This document shows positions 12,501-27,229 of a stretch of DNA of 64,000 bases, piece after piece. Within the stretch, counting starts at the first letter, position 1, and the number at the start of each line of letters is the position of its first letter. The notes under the pieces were generated by a model. That model had not been told where the DNA came from. It searched no databases and was given only the letters and a program-made list of their open reading frames with translations. This DNA comes from Hydractinia symbiolongicarpus (taxonomy: Eukaryota; Cnidaria; Hydrozoa; Anthoathecata; Hydractiniidae). Position numbers and translations under genes: made by a program. The stretch is from the NCBI RefSeq assembly GCF_029227915.1, contig NC_079877.1:5892001-5956000 (forward strand), read 5' to 3'.

Positions 12501-13174
12501 AAAGAAGTTTAATCGCTGGCAAACGAAAATCCGCGATTTCCCGTAAATCCCGGACTCGGCCCGTATAGTCAAAAGTATACAAAGAAAGTACCCAGGGAGT
12601 AAACTCATTTCCCGAACGATTTTTTAAATTATTTTTTCACCACTAAAACGCATGAGACTTGTAGTTTTCAAAAATGTTTTCATTTTTGATGAGACGCTGA
12701 ATAAAAGAAGTTTAATCGCCGGCAAACGAAAACCCGCGATTTCCCGTAAATCCTGGGCTTGGCCGTATAGTCAAAAGTATACAAAGAAAGTACCCAGGGA
12801 GTAAACTCATTTCCCGAACGATTTTTTAAATTATTTTTTCACCACTAAAACGCATGAGACTTGTAGTTTTCAAAAATGTTTTCATTTTTGATGAGATACT
12901 CAATAAAAGAAGTTTAATCGCCGGCAAACGAAAACCCGCGATTTCCCGTAAATCCTGGACTCGGCCCGTATAGTCAAAAGTATACAAAGAAAGTACCCAG
13001 GGAGTAAACTCATTTCCCGAACGATTTTTTATATTATTTTTTTACCACTAAACGCATGAGACTTGTAGTTTTCAAAAATATTTTCATATTTGATGGGACG
13101 CTGAATAAAAGAAGTTTAATCGCCGGCAAACGAAAATCCGCGATTTCCCGTAAATCCCGGACTCGGCCCGTATA
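9531..13174 (+). repeat. 9-mer higher-order repeat, two copies of 1,822 bp
   Basis: Copy one is about 9,531-11,352 and copy two about 11,353-13,174. Variants repeat 1,822 bp apart: TTTCCAGGAC at 9,571 and 11,393, CGCATAAG at 10,021 and 11,843, GAGATACTC at 11,071 and 12,893. The junction is visible: a monomer starting with the GGACTCGGCCCGTATAG class switches at about 11,350 to the GTCGCATG...CCTGTGAG class, inside the shared GTATAGTC. This is the expected signature of an unequal exchange between misaligned monomers. Confidence 0.87.
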
Positions 13175-15960
13175 GTCAAAAGTATACAAAGAAAGTACCC
13201 AGGGAGTAAACTCATTTCCCGAACGATTTTTTATATTATTTTTTTACCACTAAACGCATGAGACTTGTAGTTTTCAAAAATATTTTCATATTTGATGGGA
13301 CGCTGAATAAAAGAAGTTTAATCACCGGCAAACGAAAATCCGCGATTTCCCGTAAATCCCGGACTCGGCCCATATAGTCGAAAGTATACAAAGAAAGTAC
13401 CCAGGGATTAAACTCATTTCCCGAACGATTTTTTAAATTATTTTTTCACCACTAAAACGCATGAGACTTGTAGTTTTCAAGAATGTTTTCATTTTTGATG
13501 AGACGCTGAAAAAAAGCAGTTTAATCGCCGGCAAACTAAAACCCGCGATTTCCCGTAAATCCCGGGCTTGGCACGTATAGTCGCATGTATACAAAGAAAG
13601 TACCCTGTGAGTAAACTCATTTCCAGAACGATTTTTTAAATTATTTTTTCACCACTAAAACGCATAAGACTTGTAGTTTTTAAAAATGTTTTAATTTTTG
13701 ATGAGACGCTGAATAAAAGAAGTTTAATCGCCGGCAAACGAAAACCTGCGATTTCCCGTAAATCCCGACTTGGCCCGTATAGTCAAAAAAATACAAAGGA
13801 AGTACCCAGGGAGTAAACTCATTTCCCGAACGATTTTTTATATTATTTTTTTACCACTAAAAGCATGAGACTTGTAGTTTTCAAAAATATTTTCATATTT
13901 GATGGGACGCTGAATAAAAGAAGTTTAATCGCCGGCAAACGAAAATCCGCGATTTCCCGCAAATCCCGGACTCGGCCCGTATAGTCAAAAGTATACAAAG
14001 AAAGTACCCAGGGAGTAAACTCATTTCCCGAACGATTTTTTAAATTATTCTTTCACCACTAAAACGCATGAGACTTGTAGTTTTCAAAAATGTTTTCATT
14101 TTTGATGAGACGCTTAATGAAAGAGGTTTAATCGCCGGCAAACGAAATCCGGCGTTTTCCCGTAAATCCGGGGTTTGGCCCGTATAGTCAAAAGTATACA
14201 AAGAAAGTACCCAGGGAGTAAACTCATTTCCCGAACGATTTTTTAAATTATTTTTTCACCACTAAAACGCATGAGACTTGTAGTTTTCAAAAATGTTTTC
14301 ATTTTTGATGAGACGCTGAATAAAAGCAGTTTAATCGCCGGCAAACGAAAACCTGCGATTTCCTGTAAATCCCGGACTCGGCCCGTATAGTCAAATATAT
14401 ACAAAGAAAGTACCCAGGGAGTAAACTCATTTCCCGAACGATTTTTTATATTATTTTTTTACCACTAAACGCATGAGACTTGTAGTTTTCAAAAATATTT
14501 TCATATTTGATGGGACGCTGAATAAAAGAAGTTTAATCGCCGGCAAACGAAAATCCGCGATTTCCCGTAAATCCCGGACTCGGCCCGTATAGTCCAAAGT
14601 ATACAAAGAAAGTACCCAGGGAGTAAACTCATTTCCCGAACGATTTTTTAAATTATTATTTCACCACTAAAACGCATGAGACTTGTAGTTTTCAAAAATG
14701 TTTTCATTTTTGATGAGACCCTCAATAAAAGAAGTTTAATCGCCGGCAAACGAAAATGCGCGATTTCCCGTAAATCCCGGACTCGGCCCGTATAGTCAAA
14801 AGTATACAAAGAAAGTACCCAGGGAGTAAACTCATTTCCCGAACGATTTTTTAAATTATTTTTTCACCACTAAAACGCATGAGACTTGTAGTTTTCAAAA
14901 ATGTTTTCATTTTTGATGAGACGCTGAATAAAAGAAGTTTAATCACCGGCAAACGAAAACCCGCGAGTTCCGGTAAATCCCGGGCTTGGCCGTATAGTCA
15001 AAAGTATACCAAGAAAGTACCCAGGGAGTAAACTCATTTCCCGAACGATTTCTTAAATTACTTATTCACCACTAAAACGCATGAGACTTGTAGTTTTCAA
15101 AAATGTTTTCTTTTTTGATGGGACGCTGAATAAAAGAAGTTCAATCGCCGGCAAACGAAACCCTGCGATTTCCCGTAAATCCTGGACTCGGCCCGTATAG
15201 TCAAAAGTATACAAAGAAAGTACCCAGGGAGTAAACTCATTTCCCGAACGATTTTTTATATTATTTTTTTACCACTAAACGCATGAGACTTGTAGTTTTC
15301 AAAAATATTTTCATATTTGATGGGACGCTGAATAAAAGAAGTTTAATCACCGGCAAACGAAAATCCGCGATTTCCCGTAAATCCCAGACTCGACCCATAT
15401 AGTCAAAAGTATACAAAGAAAGTACCCAGGGAGTAAACTCATTTCCCGAACGATTTTTTAAATTATTTTTTCACCACTAAAACGCATGAGACTTGTAGTT
15501 TTCAAGAATGTTTTCATTTTTGATGAGACGCTGAATAAAAGCAGTTAAATCGCCGGCAAACTAAAACCCGCGATTTCCCGTAAATCCCGGGCTTGGCACG
15601 TATAGTCGCATGTATACAAAGAAAGTAGCCTGTAAGTAAACTCATTTCCAGGACGATTTTTTAAATTATTTTTTCACCACTAAACGCATGAGACTTGTAA
15701 TTTTCAAAAATATTTTCATATTTGATGGGACGCTGAATAAAAGAAGTTTAATCACCGGCAAACGAAAATCCGCAATTTCCCGTAAATCCCGGACTCGGCC
15801 CGTATAGTCAAAAGTATACAAAGAAAGTAACCAGGGAGTAAACTCATTTCCCGAACGATTTTTTAAATTTTTTTTTCACCACTAAAACGCATGAGACTTG
15901 TAGTTTTCAAGAATGTTTTCATTTTTGATGAGACGCTGAATAAAAGCAGTTTAATCGCCG
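12449..15960 (+). repeat. Right copy of long-range duplication
   Basis: This is the partner of 3,649-7,160 at an offset of 8,800 bp, judged by the shared rare variants listed there. A few differences have accumulated (e.g. CCGGCG for CCCGCG near 14,148; CTTATTCACC for CTTTTTCACC near 15,061). The two copies are separated by about 5.3 kb of the same satellite carrying its own later duplications, so the pair is dispersed rather than tandem today. Confidence 0.85.
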
Positions 15961-18900
15961 GCAAACTAAAACCCGCGATTTCCCGTAAATCCCGGGCTTG
16001 GCACGTATAGTCGCATGTATACAAAGAAAGTACCCTGTGAGTAAACTCATTTCCAGAACGATTTTTTAAATTATTTTTTCACCACTAAAACGCATAAGAC
16101 TTGTAGTTTTTAAAAATGTTTTAATTTTTGATTAGACGCTGAATAAAAGAAGTTTAATCGCCGGCAAACGAAAACCTGCGATTTCCCGTAAATCCCGACT
16201 TGGCCCGTATAGTCAAAAGTATACAAAGGAAGTACCCAGGGAGTAAACTCATTTCCTGAACGATTTTTTATATTATTTTTTTACCACTAAAAGCATGAGA
16301 CTTGTAGTTTTCAAAAATATTTTCATATTTGATGGGACGCTGAATAAAAGAAGTTTAATCGCCGGCAAACGAAAATCCGCGATTTCCCGCAAATCCCGGA
16401 CTCGGCCCGTATAGTCAAAAGTATACAAAGAAAGTACCCAGGGAGTAAACTCATTTCCCGAACGATTTTTTAAATTAATTTTTCACCACTAAAACGCATG
16501 AGACTTGTAGTTTTCAAAAATGTTTTCATTTTTGATGAGACGCTTAATGAAAGAGGTTTAATCGCCGGCAAACGAAATCCCGCGTTTTCCCGTAAATCCG
16601 GGGTTTGGCCCGTATAGTCGAATGTATACAAAGAAAGTACCCAGGGAGTAAACTCATTTCCCGAACGATTTTTTAAATTTTTTTTTCACCACTAATACGC
16701 ATGAAACTTGTAGTTTTCAAAAATGTTTTTATTTCTGATGAGACGCTTAATGAAAGAGATTTAATCGCAGGAAAACGAAAACCCGCGATTTCCCTTAAAT
16801 CCCGGGCTTGGCCCGTATAGTCGAATGTATACAAAGAAAGTACCCTGTGAGTAAACTCATTTCCAGAACGATTTTTTAAATTATTTTTTCACCACTAAAA
16901 CGCATAAGACTTGTAGTATTTAAAAATGTTTTCATTTTTGATGAGACGCTGAATAAAAGAAGTTTAATCGCCGGCAAACGAAAACCCGCGATTTCCCGTA
17001 AATCCCGGCTTGGCCCGTATAGTCAAAAGTATACAAAGAAAGTACCCAGGGAGTAAACTCATTTCCCGAATGATTTTATAAATTATTTTTTCACCACTAA
17101 AACGCATGAGACTTGTAGTTTTCAAAAATGTTTTCATTTTTGATGAGACGCTGAATAAAAGAAGTTTAATCGCCGGCAAACGAAAACCCGCGATTTCCCG
17201 TAAATCCCGGGCTTGGCACGTATAGTCGAATGTATACAAAGAAAGTACCCTGTGAGTAAACGCATTTCCAGAACGATTTTTTAAATTATTTTTTCACCAC
17301 TAAAACGCATAAGACTTGTAGTTTTTAAAAATGTATCCATTTTTGATGAGACGCTGAATAAAAGAAGTTTAATCGCCGGCAAACGAAAACCCGCGATTTC
17401 CCGTAAATCCCGGCTTTGCCCGTATAGTCAAAAGTATACAAAGAAAGTACCCAGGGAGTAAACTCATTTCCCGAACAATTTTTTAAATCATTTTTTCACC
17501 ACTAAAACGCATGAGACTTGTAGTTTTCAAAATTGTTTTTATATTTGATGGGACGCTGAATAAAAGAAGTTTAATCGCCGGCAAACGAAATTCCGCGATT
17601 TCCCGTAAATCCCGGACTCGGCCCGTATAGTCAAAAGTATACAAAGAAAGTTCCCAGGGAGTAAACTCATTTCCCGAACGATTTTTTAAATTATTTTTTC
17701 ACCACTAAAACGCATGAGACTTGTAGTTTTCAAAAATGTTTTCATTTTTGATGAGACGCTGAATAAAAGAAGTTTAATCGCCGGCAAACGAAAACCCGCG
17801 ATTTCCCGTAAATCCCGGGTTGGCACGTATAGTCGAATGTATACAAAGAAAGTACCCTGTGAGTAAACGCATTTCCAGAACGATTTTTTAAATTATTTTT
17901 TCACCACTAAAACGCATAAGACTTGTAGTTTTTAAAAATGTATTCATTTTTGATGAGACGCTGAATAAAAGAAGTTTAATCGTCGGCAAACGAAAACCCG
18001 CGATTTCCCGTAAATCCCGGCTTTGCCCGTATAGTCAAAAGTATACAAAGAAAGTACCCAGGGAGTAAACTCTTTTCCCGAACGATTTTTTAAATTATTT
18101 TTTCACCACTAAAACGCATGAGACTTGTAGTTTTCAAAAATGTTTTCATTTTTGATGAGACCCTCAATAAAAGAAGTTTAATCGCCGGCAAACGAAAATC
18201 CGCGATTTCCCGTAAATCCCGGACTCGGCCCGTATAGTCAAAAGTATACAAAGAAAGTACCCAGGGAGTAAACTCATTTCCCGAACGATTTTTTAAATTA
18301 TTTTTTCACCACTAAAACGCATGAGACTTGTAGTTTTCAAAAATGTTTTCATTTTTGATGAGACGCTGAATAAAAGAAGTTTAATCACCGGCAAACGAAA
18401 ACCCGCGAGTTCCGGTAAATCCCGGGCTTGGCCGTATAGTCAAAAGTATACCAAGAAAGTACCCAGGGAGTAAACTCATTTCCCGAACGATTTCTTAAAT
18501 TACTTTTTCACCACTAAAACGCATGAGACTTGTAGTTTTCAAAAATGTTTTCTTTTTTGATGAGACGCTGAATAAAAGAAGTTCAATCACCGGCAAACGA
18601 AACCCTGCAATTTCCCGTAAATCCTGGACTCGGCCCGTATAGTCAAAAGTATACAAAGAAAGTACCCAGGGAGTAAACTCATTTCCCGAACGATTTTTTA
18701 TATTATTTTTTTACCATTAAACGCATGAGACTTGTAGTTTTCAAAAATATTTTCATATTTGATGGGACGCTGAATAAAAGAAGTTTAATCACCGGCAAAC
18801 GAAAATCCGCGATTTCCCGTAAATCCCAGACTCGACCCATATATTCAAAAGTATACAAAGAAAGTACCCAGGGAGTAAACTCATTTCCCGAACGATTTTT

Positions 18901-19398
18901 TAAATTATTTTTTCACCACTAAAACGCATGAGACTTGTAGTTTTCAGAAATGTTTTCATTTTTGATGAGACGCTTAATGAAAGTGGTTTAATCGCCGGCA
19001 AACGAAAACCCGCGATTTCCCGTAAATCCCGGGCTTGGCCCGTATAGTCGAATGTATACAAAGAAAGTACCCAGGGAGTAAACTCATTTCCCGAACGATT
19101 TTTTAAATTATTTTTTCACCACTAAAACGTATGAGACTTGTAGTTTTCAAGAATGTTTTCATTTTTGATGAGACGCTGAATAGAAGCAGTTAAATCGCCG
19201 GCAAACTAAAACCCGTGATTTCCCGTAAATCCCGGGCTTGGCACGTATAGTCGCATGTATACAAAGAAAGTACCCTGTGAGTAAACTCATTTCCAGGACG
19301 ATTTTTTAAATTATTTTTTCACCACTAAACGCATGAGACTTGTAGTTTTCAAAAATTTTTTCATATTTGATGGGACGCTGAATAAAAGAAGTTTAATC

Positions 19399-21422
19399 AC
19401 CGGCAAACGAAAATCCGCGATTTCCCGTAAATCCCGGACTCGGCCCGTATAGTCAAAAGTATACAAAGGAAGTACCCAGGGAGTAAACTCATTTCCCGAA
19501 CGATTTTTTATATTATTTTTTTACCACTAAAAGCATGAGACTTGTAGTTTTCAAGAATGTTTTCATTTTTGATGAGACGCTGAATAAAAGCAGTTTAATC
19601 GCCGGCAAACTAAAACCCGCGATTTGCCGTAAATCCCGGGCTTGGCACGTATAGTCGCATGTATACAAAGAAAGTACCCTGTGAGTAAACTCATTTCCAG
19701 AACGATTTTTTAAATTATTTTTTCACCACTAAAACGCATAAGACTTGTAGTTTTTAAAAATGTTTTAATTTTTGATGAGACGCTGAATAAAAGAAGTTTA
19801 ATCGCCGGCAAACGAAAACCTGCGATTTCCCGTAAATCCCGACTTGGGCCGTATAGTCAAAAGTATACAAAGGAAGTACCCAGGGAGTAAACTCATTTCC
19901 CGAACGATTTTTTATATTATTTTTTTACCACTAAAAGCATGAGACTTGTAGTTTTCAAAAATATTTTCATATTTGATGGGACGCTGAATAAAAGAAGTTT
20001 AATCGCCGGCAAACGAAAATCCGCGATTTCCCGCAAATCCCGGACTCGGCCCGTATAGTCAAAAGTATACAAAGAAAGTACCCAGGGAGTAAACTCATTT
20101 CCCGAACGATTTTTTAAATTATTTTTTCACCACTAAAACGCATGAGACTTGTAGTTTTCAAAAATGTTTTCATTTTTGATGAGACGCTTAATGAAAGAGG
20201 TTTAATCGCCGGCAAACGAAATCCCGCGTTTTCCCGTAAATCCGGGGTTTGGCCCGTATAGTCGAATGTATACAAAGAAAGTACCCAGGGAGTAAACTCA
20301 TTTCCCGAACGATTTTTTAAATTTTTTTTTCACCACTAATACGCATGAGACTTGTAGTTTTCAAAAATGTTTTCATTTTTGATGAGACGCTTAATGAAAG
20401 AGATTTAATCACCGGCAAACGAAAATCCGCGATTTCCCGTAAATCCCGGACTCGGCCCGTATAGTCAAAAGTATACAAAGGAAGTACCCAGGGAGTGAAC
20501 TCATTTCCCGAACGATTTTTTATATTATTTTTTTACCACTAAAAGCATGAGACTTGTAGTTTTCAAGAATGTTTTCATTTTTGATGAGACGCTGAATAAA
20601 AGCAGTTTAATCGCCGGCAAACTAAAACCCGCGATTTCCCGTAAATCCCGGGCTTGGCACGTATAGTCGCATGTATACAAAGAAAGTACCCTGTGAGTAA
20701 ACTCATTTCCAGAACGATTTTTTAAATTATTTTTTCACCACTAAAACGCATAAGACTTGTAGTTTTTAAAAATGTTTTAATTTTTGATGAGACGCTGAAT
20801 AAAAGAAGTTTAATCGCCGGCAAACGAAAACCTGCGATTTCCCGTAAATCCCGACTTGGCCCGTATAGTCAAAAGTATACAAAGGAAGTACCCAGGGAGT
20901 AAACTCATTTCCCAAACGATTTTTTATATTATTTTTTTACCACTAAAAGCATGAGACTTGTAGTTTTCAAAAATATTTTCATATTTGATGGGACGCTGAA
21001 TAAAAGAAGTTTAATCGCCGGCAAACGAAAATCCGCGATTTCCCGCAAATCCCGGACTCGGCCCGTATAGTCAAAAGTATACAAAGAAAGTACCCAGGGA
21101 GTAAACTCATTTCCCGAACGATTTTTTAAATTATTTTTTCACCACTAAAACGCATGAGACTTGTAGTTTTCAAAAATGTTTTCATTTTTGATGAGACGCT
21201 TAATGAAAGAGGTTTAATCGCCGGCAAACGAAATCCCGCGTTTTCCCGTAAATCCGGGGTTTGGCCCGTATAGTCGAATGTATACAAAGAAAGTACCCAG
21301 GGAGTAAACTCATTTCCCGAACGATTTTTTAAATTTTTTTTTCACCACTAATACGCATGAGACTTGTAGTTTTCAAAAATGTTTTCATTTTTGATGAGAC
21401 GCTTAATGAAAGAGATTTAATC
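19399..21422 (+). repeat. 5-mer higher-order repeat, two copies of 1,012 bp
   Basis: Copies are about 19,399-20,410 and 20,411-21,422. CGCATAAG (19,739 and 20,751), AAAAGCATGAG (19,535 and 20,547) and GAGACGCTTAATGAAAGAGG (20,181 and 21,193) are all 1,012 bp apart. The crossover lies within TTTAATC near 20,404-20,410, where a GAGATTTAATC monomer continues as ACCGGC, the copy-one start. Confidence 0.87.
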
Positions 21423-22369
21423 GCAGGAAAACGAAAACCCGCGATTTCCCTTAAATCCCGGGCTTGGCCCGTATAGTCGAATGTATACAAAGAAAGTACC
21501 CTGTGAGTAAACTCATTTCCAGAACGATTTTTTAAATTATTTTTTCACCACTAAAACGCATACGACTTGTAGTATTTAAAAATGTTTTCATTTTTGATGA
21601 GACGCTGAATAAAAGAAGTTTAATCGCCGGCAAACGAAAACCCGCGATTTCCCGTAAATCCCGGCTTGGCCCGTATAGTCAAAAGTATACAAAGAAAGTA
21701 CCCAGGGAGTAAACTCATTTCCCGAATGATTTTTTAAATTATTTTTTCACCACTAAAACGCATGAGACTTGTAGTTTTCAAAAATGTTTTCATTTTTGAT
21801 GAGACGCTTAATGAAAGAGGTTTAATCGCCGGCAAACGAAATCCCGCGTTTTCCCGTAAATCCGGGGTTTGGCCCGTATAGTCGAATGTATACAAAGAAA
21901 GTACCCAGGGAGTAAACTCATTTCCCGAACGATTTTTTAAATTTTTTTTTCACCACTAATACGCATGAGACTTGTAGTTTTCAAAAATGTTTTCATTTTT
22001 GATGAGACGCTTAATGAAAGAGATTTAATCGCAGGAAAACGAAAACCCGCGATTTCCCTTAAATCCCGGGCTTGGCCCGTATAGTCGAATGTATACAAAG
22101 AAAGTACCCTGTGAGTAAACTCATTTCCAGAACGATTTTTTAAATTATTTTTTCACCACTAAAACGCATACGACTTGTAGTATTTAAAAATGTTTTCATT
22201 TTTGATGAGACGCTGAATAAAAGAAGTTTAATCGCCGGCAAACGAAAACCCGCGATTTCCCGTAAATCCCGGCTTGGCCCGTATAGTCAAAAGTATACAA
22301 AGAAAGTACCAAGGGAGTAAACTCATTTCCCGAATGATTTTTTAAATTATTTTTTCACCACTAAAACGC
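21154..22369 (+). repeat. 3-mer higher-order repeat, two copies of 608 bp
   Basis: Monomers starting at 21,154, 21,357 and 21,560 recur at 21,762, 21,965 and 22,168. Shared private variants are ACTAATACGC, GAGATTTAATCGCAGGAAAACG, CGCATACGACTTGTAGTA and CCGAATGATTTT. The copies differ by very few bases (e.g. ACCAAGGG against ACCCAGGG). Confidence 0.88.
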
Positions 22370-25300
22370 ATGAGACTTGTAGTTTTCAAAAATGTTTTCA
22401 TTTTTGATGAGACGCTGAATAAAAGAAGTTTAATCGCCGGCAAACGAAAACCCGCGATTTCCCGTAAATCCCGGGCTTGGCACGTATAGTCGAATGTATA
22501 CAAAGAAAGTACCCTGTGAGTAAACGCATTTCCAGAACGATTTTTTAAATTATTTTTTCACCACTAAAACGCATAAGACTTGTAGTTTTCAAAAATGTAT
22601 CCATTCTTGATGAGACGCTGAATAAAAGAAGTTTAATCGCCGGCAAACGAAATTCCGCGATTTCCCGTAAATCCCGTACTCGGCCCGTATAGTCAAAAGT
22701 ATACAAAGAAAGTTCCCAGGGAGTAAACTCATTTCCCGAACGATTTTTTAAATTATTTTTTCACCACTAAAACGCTGGAGACTTGTAGTTTTCAAAAATG
22801 TTTTCATTTTTGATGAGACGCTGAATAAAAGAAGTTTAATCGCCGGCAAACGAAAACCCGCGATTTCCCGTAAATCCCGGGCTTGGCACGTATAGTCGAA
22901 TGTATACAAAGAAAGTACCCTGTGAGTAAACGCATTTCCAGAACGATTTTTTAAATTATTTTTTCACCACTAAAACGCATAAGACTTGTAGTTTTTAAAA
23001 ATGTATTCATTTTTGATGAGACGCTGAATAAAAGAAGTTTAATCGCCGGCAAACGAAAACCCGCGATTTCCCGTAAATCCTGGCTTTGCCCGTATAGTCA
23101 AAAGTATACAAAAAAGTACCCAGGGAGTAAACTCTTTTCCCGAACGATTTTTTAAATTATTTTTTCACCACTAAAACGCATGAGACTTGTAGTTTTCAAA
23201 AATGTTTTCATTTTTGATGAGACGCTGAATAAAAGCAGTTTAATCGCCGGCAAACGAAAACCTGCGATTTCCCTAAATCCCGGACTCGGCCCGTATAGTC
23301 AAAAGTATACAAAGAAAGTACCCAGGGAGTAAACTCATTTCCAGAACGATTTTTTAAATTATTTTTTCACCACTAAAACGCATAAGACTTGTAGTTTTTA
23401 AAAATGTTTTCATTTTTGATGAGACGCTGAATAAAAGAAGTTTAATCGCCGGCAAACGAAAACCCGCGATTTCCCGTAAATCCCGGGCTTGGCCCGTATA
23501 GTCAAAAGTATACAAAGAAAGTACCAGGGAGTAAACTCATTTCCCGAAAGATTTTTTATATTATTTTTTTACCACTAAACGCATGAGACTTGTAGTTTTC
23601 AAAAATATTTTCATATTTGATGGGACGCTGAATAAAAGAAGTTTAATCGCCGGCAAACGAAAATCTGCGATTTCCCGTAAATCCCGGGCTTGGCACGTAT
23701 AGTCGAATGTATACAAAGAAAGTACCCTGTGAGTAAACGCATTTCCAGAACGATTTTTTAAAATTATTTTTTCACCACTAAAACGCATAAGACTTGTAGT
23801 TTTTAAAAATGTATCCATTTTTGATGAGACGCTGAATAAAAGAAGTTTAATCGCCGGCAAACGAAAACCCGCGATTTCCCGTAAATCCCGGCTTTGCCCG
23901 TATAGTCAAAAAGTATACAAAGAAAGTACCCAGGGAGTAAACTCATTTCCCGAACAATTTTTTAAATTATTTTTTCACCACTAAAACGCATGAGACTTGT
24001 AGTTTTCAAAAATGTTTTCATTTTTGATGAGACGCTGAATAAAAGCAGTTTAATCGCCGGCAAACTAAAACCTGCGATTTCCCTAAATCCCGGACTCGGC
24101 CCGTATAGTCAAAAGTATACAAAGAAAGTACCCAGGGAGTAAACTCATTTCCAGAACGATTTTTTAAATTATTTTTTCACCACTAAAACGCATAAGACTT
24201 GTAGTTTTTAAAAATGTTTTCATTTTTGATGAGACGCTGAATAAAAGAAGTTTAATCGCCGGCAAACGAAAACCCGCGATTTCCCGTAAATCCCGGGCTT
24301 GGCCCGTATAGTCAAAAGTATACAAAGAAAGTACCCAGGGAGTAAACTCATTTCCCGAACGATTTTTTATATTATTTTTTTACCACTAAACGCATGAGAC
24401 TTGTAGTTTTCAAAAATATTTTCATATTTGATGGGACGCTGAATAAAAGAAGTTTAATCCCGGGCAAACGAAAATCCGCGATTTCCCGTAAATCCCGGAC
24501 TCGGCCCGTATAGTCAAAAGTATACAAAGAAAGTACCCAGGGAGTAAACTCATTTCCCGAACGATTTTTTAATTATTTTTTCACCACTAAAACGCATGAG
24601 ACTTGTAGTTTTTAAAAATGTTTTCATTTTTGATGAGACGCTGAATAAAAGAAGTTTAATCGCCGGCAAACAAAAACCCGCGATTTCCCGTAATTCCCGG
24701 GCTTGGCCCGTATAGTCAAAAGTATACAAAGAAAGTTCCCAGGGAGTAAACTCATTTCCCGAACGATTTTTTAAATTATTTTTTCACCACTAAAACGCAT
24801 GAGACTTGTAGTTTTCGAAAATGTTTTTATTTTTGATGAGACGCTGAATAAAAGAAGTTTAATCGCCGGCAAACGAAAACCCGCGATTTCCCGTAAATCC
24901 CGGGCTTGGCACGTATAGTCGAATGTATACAAAGAAAGTACCCTGTGAGTAAACGCATTTCCAGAACGATTTTTTAAATTATTTTTTAACCACTAAAACG
25001 CATAAGACTTGTAGTTTTTAAAAATGTATTCATTTTTGATGAGACGCTGAATGAAAGAAGTTTAATAGCCGGCAAACGAAAACCCGCGATTTCCCGTAAA
25101 TCCCGGCTTTGCCCGTATAGTCAAAAGTATACAAAGAAAGTACCCAGGGAGTAAACTCATTTCTCGAACGATTTTTTAAATTATTTTTTCACCACTAAAA
25201 CGCATGAGACTTGTAGATTTCAAAAATGTTTTCATTTTTGATGAGACGCTGAATAAAAGCAGTTTAATCGCCGGCAAACGAAAACCTGCGATTTCCCTAA

Positions 25301-26390
25301 ATCCCGGACTCGGCCCGTATAGTCAAAAGTATACAAAGAAAGTACCCAGGGAGTAAACTCATTTCCAGAACGATTTTTTAAATTATTTTTTCACCACTAA
25401 AACGCATAAGACTTTTAGTTTTTAAAAATGTTTTCATTTTTGATGAGACGCTGAATAAAAGAAGTTTAATCGCCGGCAAACGAAAACCCGCGATTTCCCG
25501 TAAATCCCGGGCTTGGCCCGTATAGTCAAAAGTATACAAAGAAAGTACCCAGGGAGTAAACTCATTTCCCGAACGATTTTTTATATTATTTTTTTACCAC
25601 TAAACGCATGAGACTTGTAGTTCTCAAAAATATTTTCATATTTGATGGGACGCTGAATAAAAGAAGTTTAATCGCCGGCAAACGAAAATCCGCGATTTCC
25701 CGTAAATCCCGGACTCGGCCCGTATAGTCAAAAGTATACAAAGAAAGTACCCAGGGAGTAAACTCATTTCCCGAACGATTTTTTATATTATTTTTTCACC
25801 ACTAAAACGCATGAGACTTGTAGTTTTTAAAAATGTTTTCATTTTTGATGAGACGCTGAATAAAAGAAGTTTAATCGCCGGCAAACGAAAACCCGCGATT
25901 TCCCGTAATTCCCGGGCTTGGCCCGTATAGTCAAAAGTATACAAAGAAAGTACCCAGGGAGTAAACTCATTTCCCGAACGATTTTTTATATTATTTTTTT
26001 ACCACTAAACGCATGAGACTTGTAGTTTTCAAAAATATTTTCATATTTGATGGGACGCTGAATAAAAGAAGTTTAATCGCCGGCAAACGAAATTCCGCGA
26101 TTTCCCGTAAATCCCGGACTCGGCCCGTATAGTCAAAAGTATACAAAGAAAGTACCCAGGGAGTAAACTCATTTCCCGAACGATTTTTTAAATTATTTTT
26201 TCACCACTAAAACGCATGAGACTTGTAGTTTTCAAAAATGTTTTCATTTTTGATGAGACGCTGAATAAAAGAAGTTTAATCGCCGGCAAACGAAAATCCG
26301 CGATTTCCCGTAATTCCCGGGCTTGGCCCGTATAGTCAAAAGTATACAAAGAAAGTACCCAGGGAGTAAACTCATTTCCCGAACGATTTT
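22370..26390 (+). repeat. Mixed monomers with recurring 4- and 6-mer groups
   Basis: This is satellite with several weaker periodic marks. AATGTATCCATT or AATGTATTCATT appears near 22,596, 23,003, 23,807 and 25,025. GATTTCCCTAAATCCC, missing the usual GT, appears near 23,266, 24,077 and 25,290, spaced about 4 and 6 monomers. Similar marks occur at 17.3-18.0 kb. No gene or foreign DNA was seen. Confidence 0.7.
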
Positions 26391-27229
26391 TTAAATTACT
26401 TTTTCACCACTAAAACGCATGAGACTTGTAGTTTTTAAAAATTTTTTCATTTTTGATGAGACGCTGAATAAAAGAAGTTTAATCGCCGGCAAACGAAAAC
26501 CTGCGATTTCCCGTAAATCCTGGACTCGACCCGTATAGTCAAAAGTATACAAAGAAAGTACCCAGGGAGTAAACTCATTTCCCAAACGGTTTTTTAAATT
26601 ATTATTTCACCACTAAAACGCATGAGACTTGTAGTTTTCAAAAATGTTTTCATTTTTGATGAGACGCTGAATAAAAGCAGTTTAATCGCCGGCAAACGAA
26701 AACCCGCGATTTCCCGTAAATCCCGGGCCTGGCCCGTATAGTCCATAGTATACAAAGAAAGTACCCAAGGAGTAAACTCATTTCCCGAACGATTTTTTAT
26801 ATTATTTTTTTACCACTAAACGCATGAGACTTGTAGTTTTCAAAAGTATTTTCATATTTGATGAGACGCTGAATAAAAGAAGTTTATTCGCCGGCAAACG
26901 AAAATCCGCAATTTCCCGTAAATCCCGGATTCGGCCCGTATAGTCAAAAGTATACAAAGAAAGTACCCAGGGAGTAAACTCATTTCCCGAACGATTTTTT
27001 AAATTATTTTTTCACCACTAAAACGCATGAGACTTGTAGTTTTCAAAAATGTTTTCATTTTTGATGAGACGCTTAATGAAAGAGGTTTTATCGCCGGCAA
27101 ACGAAATCCCGCGTTTTCCCGTAAATCCGGGGCTTGGCCCGTATAGTCGAATGTATACAAAGAAAGTACCCAGGGAGTAAACTCATTTCCCGAACGATAT
27201 TTTAAATTTTTTTTTCACCACTAAAACGC

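Noticed and set aside
16964-17239. Longer frames of 91-102 codons (also 23,561-23,860 and 50,192-50,500)
   Set aside because: These cross two adjacent monomers where a 1-bp indel in one unit brings frames together. The peptide is the usual satellite translation in two registers.
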